DNA of 64,000 nucleotides, from NCBI GenBank assembly GCA_047974845.1, contig JBKECQ010000052.1, forward strand, positions 79,206 through 143,205, given 5' to 3'. The stretch is from Aminipila sp047974845 (GTDB lineage: Bacteria > Bacillota > Clostridia > Peptostreptococcales > Anaerovoracaceae). The position numbers and the translations under genes were made by a program. Below are positions 35,030 to 43,098 of this stretch, in pieces (position 1 is the stretch's first letter; the number at the start of each line of letters is the position of its first letter). The notes beneath the pieces were generated by a model. The model worked only from the letters and a program-made list of their open reading frames with translations, was not told the DNA's origin and made no database searches.

Positions 35030-35749
35030 ATGGGTATTTATAAGGTAAACAAACTTAAGGCTTTATTGGCAGATAATAGCTATGGAGGAAGGGGAATTGT
35101 AATAGGAAAGACTCCGGATGGGACAAAAGCGGCTGTTGCATATTTCATAATGGGAAGAAGTGAAAACAGCAGAAACAGAATCTTTATAGAAAAAGGGCAA
35201 GAGGTTGTAATAAATGCTTTTGATGAGAGTAAACTGGAAGATCCCAGCTTAATTATATACTCGCCAATAAAGAAGCTTGGAAATAAGCTAATCGTTACAA
35301 ATGGAGATCAGACAGATACAGTATATGAATTTTTAAATAAAGGCATGAGCTTTGAAGATGCACTTTTAACCAGAGAGTTTGAGCCGGATTCTCCTAACTT
35401 TACTCCAAGAATAAGTGGAATTTTAAACTTTCATGATGAAAGCTTTGATTATAAGTTGAGCATTTTAAAAAGTGGAGATGAAAAAGGGACTGTATGTAAC
35501 AGGTACTTTTTTAATTATTTACCCATATCGGGACTGGGACATTACATACACACCTACAACTGTGATGGCAATCCAATACCAACATTTACGGGTGAGCCTG
35601 AACGTGTTGAAATATTGGACTCAATAGACGAAATGACAGCTGTGATTTGGAACAATCTTGACAAGGACAATAAAGTATCTCTTTATGTGAGATATATTGA
35701 CCTAGAAACAGGCGAGATAGAAAATAGAATGATAAATAAAAATTTGTAG
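35030..35749 (+). CDS. IMP cyclohydrolase, PurO-like family
   Basis: Predicted last step of the pathway, ring closure of FAICAR to IMP. 239 aa. It is not the usual PurH N-terminal domain; it resembles the stand-alone archaeal PurO-type cyclohydrolase family (N terminus KALLADNSYGGRGIVIGKTPDG, then AAVAYFIMGRSENSRNRIF and TPRISGIL). The ATG follows the purN stop directly. The following gene encodes only the transformylase half of PurH, so the two together replace bifunctional PurH, which strongly supports the assignment. Confidence 0.88.
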   Translation: MGIYKVNKLKALLADNSYGGRGIVIGKTPDGTKAAVAYFIMGRSENSRNRIFIEKGQEVVINAFDESKLEDPSLIIYSPIKKLGNKLIVTNGDQTDTVYEFLNKGMSFEDALLTREFEPDSPNFTPRISGILNFHDESFDYKLSILKSGDEKGTVCNRYFFNYLPISGLGHYIHTYNCDGNPIPTFTGEPERVEILDSIDEMTAVIWNNLDKDNKVSLYVRYIDLETGEIENRMINKNL

Positions 35750-35779
35750 TATGCAAAGTGGGTGCAGAATAACAGAAGC

Positions 35780-35822
35780 TTTGATTAAATGGTAATAAAG
35801 TGTTTGATTAAATGGTAATAAA
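35780..35822 (+). repeat. Two tandem copies of a 20-bp sequence, 23-bp period
   Basis: TTTGATTAAATGGTAATAAA at 35780-35799 and 35803-35822, identical. They lie in the 88-nt gap between the cyclohydrolase and transformylase genes and end 16 nt before the next start. Confidence 0.9.
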
Positions 35823-35837
35823 AAAGGGAGAACATAA

Positions 35838-37022
35838 ATGAAAGAGTTTGAATTAAAATATGGCTGCAATCCCAATCAAAAACCTGCTGAAATATATATG
35901 GAAAATGGAGAAGAACTACCCATTGAAATATTAAACGGCAGACCGGGATATATAAATTTTTTGGATGCATTCAATAGTTATCAGCTTGTAAAAGAACTGA
36001 AAGAGGCGCTTGGATTGCCTGCGGCAACTTCATTTAAACACGTTAGCCCTACATCGGCGGCCTTAGGTATAATTTTGCCAAAGGATTTAAAAAAGGCGTG
36101 CTTCGTGGATGATATTGAAGATTTGGATAAATCCTTACTGGCTTGTGCTTATGCAAGAGCTAGGGGAACAGACAGAATGTCTTCATTTGGCGATTTTATA
36201 GCCCTATCGGATGAGTGCGATGAAATAACGGCAAAATTAATTCAAAGAGAGGTTTCTGACGGAGTAATTGCACCGGGGTTTTCGGCTGAGGCCTTAAAAA
36301 TATTAAAAAACAAGAAAAAGGGGAATTACAATATAATAAAGATTGACCCTGAATATAAGCCGGCGCAAACAGAAAAGAAACAAGTGTACGGTGTTACTTT
36401 CAAGCAGGGAAGAAATGAATTTAAGATTGATAAGAGCATATTAACAAATATCGTAACTAACAATAAAGTAATGCCTGAGGCGGCGAAGAGAGATTTGATA
36501 GTTGCACTTATTACTTTAAAATATACCCAGTCTAACTCTGTGTGCTTTGCAGTTGATGGGCAGGCAATAGGGGTAGGAGCAGGTCAACAATCAAGAATAC
36601 ATTGCACAAGATTGGCGGGTAATAAAGCGGATTTATGGCATTTACGTCAAAGCAAAAAAGTATTGGAACTGCCTTTTTTAGAAAATATAGGCAGAGCCGA
36701 AAGAGACAATGTAATAGACATATATCTTTCAGAAGATGCCATAGATGTTTTAGAAGAAGGAAAATGGCAGCAATACTTTTCAGTAAAACCACAACAATTT
36801 ACAAGGGAAGATCAAAGGCACTACTTATCAAATATTACAGGAGTTGCTGTAGGAAGCGATGCATTTTTCCCATTTGGGGATAACATAGAAAGAGCTAAAA
36901 AAAGTGGAGTTTCTTTTATTGCACAACCGGGAGGCTCTATAAGGGATAATAATGTTATAGAGACTTGTGACACCTATAATATGGTAATGGCATTTACAGA
37001 TATGAGATTGTTTCACCATTAG
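35838..37022 (+). CDS. AICAR transformylase, stand-alone form
   Basis: Transfers a formyl group to AICAR, next-to-last step to IMP. 394 aa, equal to the C-terminal domain of PurH without the cyclohydrolase domain. Motifs: LKYGCNPNQKPA at the start, ATSFKHVSPTSAALG holding the catalytic Lys-His pair (bifunctional PurH usually has KHANPCG), DRMSSFGDFIALSD, and the C-terminal SDAFFPFGDNIERAKKSGVSFIAQPGGSIRD. This stand-alone form is sometimes called PurV. Ribosome site AGGGAG is upstream. Confidence 0.93.
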   Translation: MKEFELKYGCNPNQKPAEIYMENGEELPIEILNGRPGYINFLDAFNSYQLVKELKEALGLPAATSFKHVSPTSAALGIILPKDLKKACFVDDIEDLDKSLLACAYARARGTDRMSSFGDFIALSDECDEITAKLIQREVSDGVIAPGFSAEALKILKNKKKGNYNIIKIDPEYKPAQTEKKQVYGVTFKQGRNEFKIDKSILTNIVTNNKVMPEAAKRDLIVALITLKYTQSNSVCFAVDGQAIGVGAGQQSRIHCTRLAGNKADLWHLRQSKKVLELPFLENIGRAERDNVIDIYLSEDAIDVLEEGKWQQYFSVKPQQFTREDQRHYLSNITGVAVGSDAFFPFGDNIERAKKSGVSFIAQPGGSIRDNNVIETCDTYNMVMAFTDMRLFHH

Positions 37023-37039
37023 TTGAGGGAGAAAAGTAT

Positions 37040-38359
37040 ATGAAGGTTTTAATAGTTGGAAGCGGTGGTAGAGAACACGCTATTGCGTGGAAGCTATCCC
37101 AAAGCATAAAGGTAGAAAAAATATATTGTGCGCCGGGAAATGCAGGTATTGCAAATGTTGCACAGTGTGTAAATATCAAGGCTGAAGATATTGACGGAAT
37201 TTGCAGGTTTGCTAAAGAAAACAGTATAGACCTTGCAGTAATAGGACCGGAAGTTCCTCTGGCTATGGGTATTGTAGATGAACTTGAAAAGGTTGGCGTT
37301 AGAAGTTTTGGCCCAAATAAAAAATGTGCACAGCTTGAAGCCAGCAAAGCCTTTACAAAGGCATTTCTTGCAAGACATAGTATTCCAACGGCAGGGTACA
37401 AAGAGTTTACTGACAAGCAGGAACTTTTAAATGCTGTAGGTATTTACGGATATCCCATGGTAATAAAAGCGGATGGGCTGGCAGCTGGAAAGGGCGTTGT
37501 AATCGCCGAAAATGAAGCAGAGGCAATAAAGGCAATTGAAGAAATGATGGGCGATAAGGTCTTTGGAGCTGCTGGAGATAAGGTTGTTGTTGAGGAGTAT
37601 CTAAGTGGAGTAGAAGCCTCCATGCTGTGCTTTGTAGACGAACATACTATTATTCCAATGGAATCTGCTCAAGATTACAAAAGGATTTTTGATGAAGACA
37701 AGGGACCAAACACGGGAGGTATGGGTACATATTCTCCAAGTTTAATTTTTGATAAAGAGCTGGAGGAAAGAATACATACAGAAATTTTAAATCCAACCTT
37801 AAAGGGTTTTCAAAAGGATGGACTGAATTTTAAAGGTGTGTTATTTATCGGCCTTATGATAGGAAAGGATGGTCCTAAAGTAATTGAATTCAATAATAGA
37901 TTCGGAGATCCGGAAACACAATCCATACTACTAAGGCTGGAGACAGATTTATTGGATATTTTTAATGCTGTTATAGATAACAAACTGGCAGAAATTAAAA
38001 TCCAGTGGAATAGCAAAAAGGCAGTATGTATAGTCTTGGCATCGGGGGGGTATCCCGGTGACTATGAAAAAGGCAAAGTCATACACGGACTGAATAGAGT
38101 AGATGATGATGTGGTAGTATTTCATGCAGGGACCAAGCTAGAGAACATGGTAATTCATGAAGGTGATAATGGCTGTGGAATTATTACAAGAAATGAAGCT
38201 GTAGTTGTTACAGACGGTGGAAGAGTTCTTGGAGTCACTGTACTTGGTAACACACACCATGAAGCAAGGCTAAAAGCCTATGAAAATGTTAAAAAAATAA
38301 GCTTTGACGGAATGCAATATAGAAATGATATTGGCATTGTAAGAAAAGATAAGATTTAA
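37040..38359 (+). CDS. purD: Phosphoribosylamine-glycine ligase
   Basis: ATP-grasp enzyme that adds glycine to phosphoribosylamine, second step. 439 aa. Features: VLIVGSGGREHAIAWKLSQS at the start, IGPEVPLAMGIVDEL, GYPMVIKADGLAAGKGVVIA, the metal and nucleotide region GPNTGGMGTYSPS, and EFNNRFGDPETQ. Last gene of the operon; a 16-bp-stem terminator follows 5 nt after the stop. Confidence 0.96.
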   Translation: MKVLIVGSGGREHAIAWKLSQSIKVEKIYCAPGNAGIANVAQCVNIKAEDIDGICRFAKENSIDLAVIGPEVPLAMGIVDELEKVGVRSFGPNKKCAQLEASKAFTKAFLARHSIPTAGYKEFTDKQELLNAVGIYGYPMVIKADGLAAGKGVVIAENEAEAIKAIEEMMGDKVFGAAGDKVVVEEYLSGVEASMLCFVDEHTIIPMESAQDYKRIFDEDKGPNTGGMGTYSPSLIFDKELEERIHTEILNPTLKGFQKDGLNFKGVLFIGLMIGKDGPKVIEFNNRFGDPETQSILLRLETDLLDIFNAVIDNKLAEIKIQWNSKKAVCIVLASGGYPGDYEKGKVIHGLNRVDDDVVVFHAGTKLENMVIHEGDNGCGIITRNEAVVVTDGGRVLGVTVLGNTHHEARLKAYENVKKISFDGMQYRNDIGIVRKDKI

Positions 38360-38364
38360 CCTTC

Positions 38365-38408
38365 AATAAAACCCCGTATTTTGTTAATAATAAATACGGG
38401 GTTTTATT
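38365..38408 (+). terminator. Terminator of the purine operon
   Basis: Perfect 16-bp stem AATAAAACCCCGTATT / AATACGGGGTTTTATT with a 12-nt loop. Very strong and likely bidirectional. Confidence 0.92.
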
Positions 38409-38409
38409 A

Positions 38410-38682
38410 TTGAAGCCTTGCCCGTATCTTTGATACGGCGCGCAAGTCTCATACAGAAATTCCCCGACTTTAGTCGGAGAGGGATTTTCAAAGGAATTTT
38501 TCAGTTGAAGCCTTGCCCGTATCTTTGATACGGCGCGCAAGTCTCATACAGAAATTCCCCGACTACAGTCGGAAAATGATTATCAAAGGAATTTTTCAGT
38601 TGAAGCCTTGCCCATATCTTTGATATGGCGCGCAAGTCTCATACAGAAATTCCCCGACTTTAGTCGGAGAGGGATTTTTCAG
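38410..38682. repeat. Three tandem 95-bp structured repeats
   Basis: Copies at 38410-38504, 38505-38599 and 38600-38682 (the last is 12 bp shorter). Each has hairpin A, CTTGC-CCGTATC-TTT-GATACGG-CGC-GCAAG, and hairpin B built on CCGACT / AGTCGG with outer AAATTCCC / GGGATTT pairing. In copy 3, hairpin A changes to CCATATC / GATATGG, a compensated change of one base pair. Copy 2 differs in the loop and outer arm of hairpin B. There is no coding potential. Dispersed palindromic repeat family or small RNA cluster are both possible. The rest of the 38683-38814 gap shows only a possible -10 (TATAAT near 38711). Confidence 0.9.
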
Positions 38683-38814
38683 CAGTCTTGCCAGCATTTC
38701 ATTTGTTGTATATAATCTTACGGTGTAATAATAAATGGATTCTCATTTATAATATTTAATGTGTCAACATATTAATTAATATATGGATCAATTTATAGGC
38801 AGGAGGAATGGAGA

Positions 38815-39096
38815 ATGATAATAGGAACTATGTTGATTGAACTACATGCACCATGGGTACACTCTCTTAAAGAAAAAAGAATGGTAGTGAAAAGTATCTG
38901 TGCAAAGGCCGGAAATAAGTTTAATATATCTATTGCAGAAGTAGATAAGCAGGATATGCATCAAGCCATAGTTATAGGCATTGCTTGCGTTACAGACGAA
39001 ACCTCCCATGCAAATAGTATATTAGATAATGTCCTTAATTTTATTGAGGATAATACTGAAGCAGAGGTTGTAAGCGTAGAGAAAGAGATTTGTTAA
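38815..39096 (+). CDS. DUF503 family protein (YlxP-like)
   Basis: Small protein of 93 aa of the DUF503 family, one of whose members, YlxP, lies in the nusA-infB region of Bacillus and is thought to act in ribosome assembly. The family pattern is visible: MIIGTMLIELHAPWVHSLKEKRMVVKSI, then NISIAEVDKQDMHQ and a C-terminal ILDNVLNFIEDN. AGGAGG lies 8 nt before the ATG. It stands alone between the 95-bp repeats and a terminator. Confidence 0.88.
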   Translation: MIIGTMLIELHAPWVHSLKEKRMVVKSICAKAGNKFNISIAEVDKQDMHQAIVIGIACVTDETSHANSILDNVLNFIEDNTEAEVVSVEKEIC

Positions 39097-39125
39097 TTAA
39101 AATTAGGTGAAATTATCAGATAAAA

Positions 39126-39170
39126 AATCCCCAGACTTTTTGATTATACTGTCGGGGATTCTTTTGTTTT
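39126..39170 (+). terminator. Terminator after the DUF503 gene
   Basis: Stem AATCCCCaGAC / GTCGGGGATT with one bulged base, about 14-nt loop, then CTTTTGTTTT. Confidence 0.8.
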
Positions 39171-39256
39171 ATAAAAAAATAAAAAAATAATATTTATTTA
39201 AAACTATTTAAAACTCTAGCACATCTAATTTATGAAAGGAGAGGCAAAGAGGTAGG

Positions 39257-39742
39257 ATGCAGAGATTAAATGATGATAAATTTTTAGAATTACTTATGAG
39301 GAAGAAAAATAACTTTTATAGAATAGCCTTTAGCTATATGAAAAATGAACAGGATGCATTGGATGTAATACAGGAAGCTACTTGTAAGGCATTTGTAAAT
39401 AAAAATAAGCTTAAAAATGTTGACTATTTTAACACTTGGTTTACAAGGATATTGATAAACACTTCAATATCAGCATTGAGAAAAAATAAGAAATATGCAC
39501 CTATGGTTTCAGAGGAACAGATGGTAGCCCCGGAGAGTATAAATGAAAGTTATTATGATTTGGACAAAGCGTTAGATTTATTAGATATAAAATATAAGAG
39601 TATTATTATCCTTAAGTTTTATGAGGATATGACATTTAAACAAATCAGTGAAGTATTAAAAAAACCGGAGAGCACGATAAAAACCAATTATTATCGAGCT
39701 TTAGAATTATTAAAGGGGGAGTTGGATTATGAAACAGTTTAA
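39257..39742 (+). CDS. RNA polymerase sigma factor, ECF-like
   Basis: 161-aa sigma-70 family protein with only regions 2 and 4. Region 2: YRIAFSYMKNEQDALDVIQEATCKAFVN and NTWFTRILINTSISALRKNKK. Region 4: YKSIIILKFYEDMTFKQISEVLKKPESTIKTNYYRALELLK, a helix-turn-helix for the -35 element. The stop overlaps the next gene by 14 nt, and that gene encodes a membrane protein with the usual form of a sigma partner. It therefore probably responds to an envelope signal; target promoters are unknown. Confidence 0.92.
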   Translation: MQRLNDDKFLELLMRKKNNFYRIAFSYMKNEQDALDVIQEATCKAFVNKNKLKNVDYFNTWFTRILINTSISALRKNKKYAPMVSEEQMVAPESINESYYDLDKALDLLDIKYKSIIILKFYEDMTFKQISEVLKKPESTIKTNYYRALELLKGELDYETV

Positions 39743-40850
39743 ACAAGACCTTTCAATTCCTTTGGAATTAGATAAAGCAATAAATGAGGGTATTAAAAAG
39801 GGGAGAATTAAGATGGAGAAAAATAATGCAGTAAGAAAAAGAGTAATGGGAGTAGCGGCAGCGGCAGTAATTGGTGTAGGACTATTTGGTGTCGGGGTAA
39901 ATGTGTCCCCTGCCTTTGCTGATTCAATTAAGGATGTGCCGGTTTTAGGTACTTTAGTTGAAGTATTCCAAATGAACAAAGAAAACGTATCGGGGGGAAA
40001 AGCGGAAGCACATTCAAAAGGAGAAATATCATTAAGCAGAGAAGAAGGCAAAGAGCGTCTTATTATTAACTTTGCTGATAGTGAAAATGCAAATAAATAT
40101 GATGCGACTTATTTAAAAAATCCACAAAGTATTACTATAACTTTACCGGGTAGTACCGATGTAAAATTACTTTCAGACTATAAACGCTCTGAAGGGGAGA
40201 GCGACTTTATTAAGTCTGTATATAAGCTAACAACTTTAGATGACTCAATGCTTAGATATGTAGTAGAAATTGAGGATTACTCAGATGTTCAGATTAGTGA
40301 ATATAAGAACCCGGGACAAATTGTAGTAGAACTTACTAAGAATGAAAACTATGACTTTGAAGAAATATATTCTGTAAGATCTTACTCATTTGATGATGGG
40401 GAGGAGTTTGCAGTGGTGGAAGAAAACTTAGGCAAAGAGACACATAGAATCCTTAAGGATGAACAAGAATCAAGATTTATTGAATTTGCACAGTTTGCTA
40501 CAAAGGAAAAGGCACAAGCTTTTGCTAAAGAGGTTGGGGGTATAGAAACTGTTATTGAAAAAAGATATGGCAATAATGTACCGGTATGCTTTAAAACAAA
40601 AGCTGATTATGATGAGTATTGCTTTGTTTTAGATTATACTAAAGTACTGAACAAGGCTGTAGATGTAGAGGATATAACTACTTTCATAGATAAGAACAAA
40701 GACAAGTATCCACAATATGCAGAAATAATGGTTAAGGGACTTACAGGAATGTTAAGAAGTATGGATCAATCAGAATATAATGCAAAGGACTATGATAAAT
40801 ATTACGCCTTAATAGGGACTACAACAGAAAAAGAATTGGCAAAGTACTAA
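39729..40850 (+). CDS. DUF4179-type membrane protein, probable anti-sigma factor
   Basis: 373 aa with a cytoplasmic N terminus of about 37 residues (IPLELDKAINEGIKKGRIKM), one membrane helix (about 39-60), and a large extracellular part beginning AFADSIKDVPVLGTLVEVF, typical of DUF4179 proteins encoded after ECF sigma genes in clostridia. The membrane helix and overlap with the sigma gene suggest that the N terminus binds the sigma factor and the outer domain senses a signal. The outer domain has no motif I can assign. Anti-sigma function is inferred from context. Confidence 0.82.
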   Translation: MKQFKQDLSIPLELDKAINEGIKKGRIKMEKNNAVRKRVMGVAAAAVIGVGLFGVGVNVSPAFADSIKDVPVLGTLVEVFQMNKENVSGGKAEAHSKGEISLSREEGKERLIINFADSENANKYDATYLKNPQSITITLPGSTDVKLLSDYKRSEGESDFIKSVYKLTTLDDSMLRYVVEIEDYSDVQISEYKNPGQIVVELTKNENYDFEEIYSVRSYSFDDGEEFAVVEENLGKETHRILKDEQESRFIEFAQFATKEKAQAFAKEVGGIETVIEKRYGNNVPVCFKTKADYDEYCFVLDYTKVLNKAVDVEDITTFIDKNKDKYPQYAEIMVKGLTGMLRSMDQSEYNAKDYDKYYALIGTTTEKELAKY

Positions 40851-40927
40851 TCATTAAATTGAAAATAAGCCATGAACAATAAGTAATCAAAATCAGAATA
40901 AGCAATGAGCAATAAGAATTAAATTGA

Positions 40928-40965
40928 AACATGTGTAGGCAAGGGCCTACGCATGTTTTTGTTTT
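40928..40965. terminator. Terminator between the DUF4179 gene and the convergent response regulator
   Basis: Stem AACATGTGTAGGC / GCCTACGCATGTT with one G-T pair, 4-nt loop, then TTT and GTTTT. Just upstream (40864-40916) is an imperfect repeat around AATAAGCCATGAACAATAAG / AATAAGCAATGAGCAATAAG. Confidence 0.85.
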
Positions 40966-40975
40966 AAATAATATA

Positions 40976-41650
40976 TTATACTTTTCTTGTGGCTTTATAT
41001 CCAAGCCCTCGGACCGTTTCAATTGAAAACTCGGGATAATTCTCAAAACGTTTTCTAAGCCTGTTGATATGGACATTTACGGTATAATCAGTAGATTCGG
41101 ATTCGATACCCCAAATTTCGTCCATCAGCTGAATCCGAGTAAAAATCTTATTTGGATAGGCAAGTAATTTATATAGTAAATAAAATTCTTTTTGAGGAAG
41201 TGTTTGAACATCGTTTCCTTTAGCCACAGTCAAGGAATCATAATCCAACACAACATCACCTACATTCAGCTTATGCTCGTTTACAATTTTTGCTCGTCGC
41301 AATAAAGCTTTGATTCTTAGAAGCATTTCCTCTTCGTCAACGGGCTTTGTCATATAATCGTCGGTTCCCACAATAAAGCCTCTTTTCTTATCCGATGGAA
41401 GTTGTTTTGCCGTTACCATTAAGATAGGCAGTTGATAATCGGCATTGCGGAGCTGCTCAGTAAGTTCAAAACCATCCATATTTGGCATCATTACATCCAA
41501 AATAATTAAATCTATGTGTTCTGAATCAAGAAGGTGTAAGGCTTCCATTCCATCATTTGCGGTAAAAGTAAGATAACCCGCAGTGCTTAAAACAGTGTTC
41601 ATTAACCTCCTTGTATTTTTATCATCCTCAACTATTAGTATGCGAAACAT
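40976..41650 (-). CDS. OmpR family response regulator next to the RND efflux genes
   Basis: 224-aa response regulator: receiver with ILIVEDDKNTRRLM, Asp in DLIILDVMMPNMDGF and Lys in MTKPVDEEEML, then a winged helix (LPQKEFYLLYKLLAYPNKIFTRIQLMDEIWG, TVNVHINRLRKRFE, TVRGLGYKA). Its partner kinase is on the same strand but 1.4 kb upstream, with the TolC-like gene inserted between them in the opposite direction. It probably controls the efflux genes on both sides. Confidence 0.92.
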   Translation of the reverse strand: MFRILIVEDDKNTRRLMNTVLSTAGYLTFTANDGMEALHLLDSEHIDLIILDVMMPNMDGFELTEQLRNADYQLPILMVTAKQLPSDKKRGFIVGTDDYMTKPVDEEEMLLRIKALLRRAKIVNEHKLNVGDVVLDYDSLTVAKGNDVQTLPQKEFYLLYKLLAYPNKIFTRIQLMDEIWGIESESTDYTVNVHINRLRKRFENYPEFSIETVRGLGYKATRKV

Positions 41651-41792
41651 TGGTAATCCTCCATATTGTGCTGAATTCTGCTCAGTATATTACTCATTCT
41701 AAATATAATAGTTTTTATTATAAAAATCAAAGGTAAATTAAACATAAACTTTCCAACATAAGTTTTATATTTCACAGTATTGATATAAAAAA

Positions 41793-41805
41793 TTTATATT
41801 CAGTT
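41793..41805 (+). promoter_or_regulatory. Motif TTTATATTCAGTT upstream of the TolC-like gene
   Basis: The same 13 bases occur at 44321-44333 upstream of the HlyD-like gene, in the same orientation. It partly overlaps an ATATAAA-AAA-TTTATAT palindrome here. It may be a binding site of the neighbouring response regulator or part of a shared promoter. Confidence 0.45.
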
Positions 41806-41881
41806 AACCTTTGCTATGTAAAATAGCAAAGAGAGAATTTTAAGAGCAAAATGTTTCTCTAAGTTAAGGGGGATTAAAAAT

Positions 41882-43051
41882 ATGAGAAAGAAATATATAT
41901 TACTTATGTTATCACTCTGTGTTTCAATATCATCCATTAATGCAATAGTATCCTTTGCAGATACTGACCTGACTGGTGTTGAAGATATGCAAATGCAGGA
42001 GGCAGAGGGGAGCCTGCAACCAATTTCACTGTCTTTGGATGGGGCATACAAACAGTTAGAATCAAGTAAGACCATTGAGCTAGTTAAACTGAAAAAACAA
42101 AGTGATTTAAGTATCTCTAAGGGATATAGCGAAGCCGTCAGCAATTACAATAAACAGGAAAAAGAAGATACTTTTGTTATGGGTTACGATTCTTCAAATA
42201 AGTATGTAGCACAAGCTAGAAGAAATTTTGCAAATTTAATGATAGATGCAAATCATCAAGCTAGATTGAACAGCATAGGTTTGGAAGTGTTTAAAAAGTA
42301 TCATACGATTAAGAATACCGAAAAACAAGTGGAAATTGCAAAAGAATCTTTGCAATTGAAAAATAATATGCTGGAAACTACCAAGAGGAAGTATGAGGTG
42401 GGTTCATCTTCAAAACGTGAAATTGAGGATGCAGAAAAAGAGGTGAAAGACCTTGAAGCTAACGTAGAAAACCTAGAAAGTAATCTAAAGCAATTAAAGG
42501 AGAACTTCAATTCCTACTTGGGGTATGATATTTCACAAGAGCTTATTTTGACCGACGCACTAGAGGAAATACCAATGCAGGAAATTGATTTAGAAGAAGC
42601 GATTCAACTAGCATTGAAAAACAGAAATGAAATGAGGGAGGCTGACTATAATGTTGAAATTTCACAGCTTAATTTCAATAGCTATAAGGCATACCCTACC
42701 AGTTCATCAAAATACATAAAAGCAAAAACGCAACTTTTGAATGCGCAAATAGCCAAAGAAAATAGGCCTACAGACATAGAGTTAGATGTTAAAGGTAAAT
42801 ACAATTCAATGAAGGAGTCTTATAATTCTGTGCAAACCGCAAAGAAAGCATTGAGCAGTGCAGAGGAAAGCTTAAGTGCAGTTACAAGAAAGCTGGATTT
42901 GGGAATGGTAACCTCAACTCAAGTAAAACAAGCGGAGTTAGCAGTAAAAAATGCTGAGCTGACTTTGGATAATTGTTTGCTAAACTACAATATTGCAGTG
43001 GAAAACTATACACTATCTATGGGAGCAGGTACTTTTGCTGTAAATATATAA
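41882..43051 (+). CDS. TolC family (outer membrane efflux-like) protein
   Basis: 389 aa with a signal peptide (MRKKYILLMLSLCVSISSINAIVSFAD) and then long heptad-rich helices in two related halves, the pattern of TolC/OEP proteins: LEVFKKYHTIKNTEKQVEIAKESLQLKNNMLETTKRKYEVGSSSKREIEDAEKEV in the first and SVQTAKKALSSAEESLSAVTRKLDLGMVTSTQVKQAELAV in the second. It pairs with the HlyD-like and RND genes 1.4 kb further on. TolC-like proteins in single-membrane Firmicutes probably sit outside the membrane as an extension of the adaptor, but their exact role is unclear. Confidence 0.82.
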   Translation: MRKKYILLMLSLCVSISSINAIVSFADTDLTGVEDMQMQEAEGSLQPISLSLDGAYKQLESSKTIELVKLKKQSDLSISKGYSEAVSNYNKQEKEDTFVMGYDSSNKYVAQARRNFANLMIDANHQARLNSIGLEVFKKYHTIKNTEKQVEIAKESLQLKNNMLETTKRKYEVGSSSKREIEDAEKEVKDLEANVENLESNLKQLKENFNSYLGYDISQELILTDALEEIPMQEIDLEEAIQLALKNRNEMREADYNVEISQLNFNSYKAYPTSSSKYIKAKTQLLNAQIAKENRPTDIELDVKGKYNSMKESYNSVQTAKKALSSAEESLSAVTRKLDLGMVTSTQVKQAELAVKNAELTLDNCLLNYNIAVENYTLSMGAGTFAVNI

Positions 43052-43098
43052 AAATAAAATAGGGTGAAAAGAATTTATTCTTTTCACCCTATTTTATT
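43051..43098. terminator. Bidirectional terminator between the TolC-like and kinase genes
   Basis: Near-perfect inverted repeat AATAAAATAGGGTGAAAAGAA with TTCTTTTCACCCTATTTTATT (about 43052-43098). It covers the last codons of the kinase gene on the minus strand and ends both converging transcripts. Confidence 0.88.

Noticed and set aside
36635..36883. 82-residue plus-strand frame inside the AICAR transformylase gene
   Set aside because: It is in a different frame of a well-conserved gene that continues to its proper C terminus, so no frameshift is implied.
38289..38540. Minus-strand reading frame across the purD end and the repeats
   Set aside because: It is made of repeat and terminator sequence, lacks a ribosome site, and overlaps purD antisense.
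38410..38682. Possible CRISPR array in the 95-bp repeats
   Set aside because: The units are directly adjacent without unique spacers, each holds two hairpins, and no cas genes are nearby.
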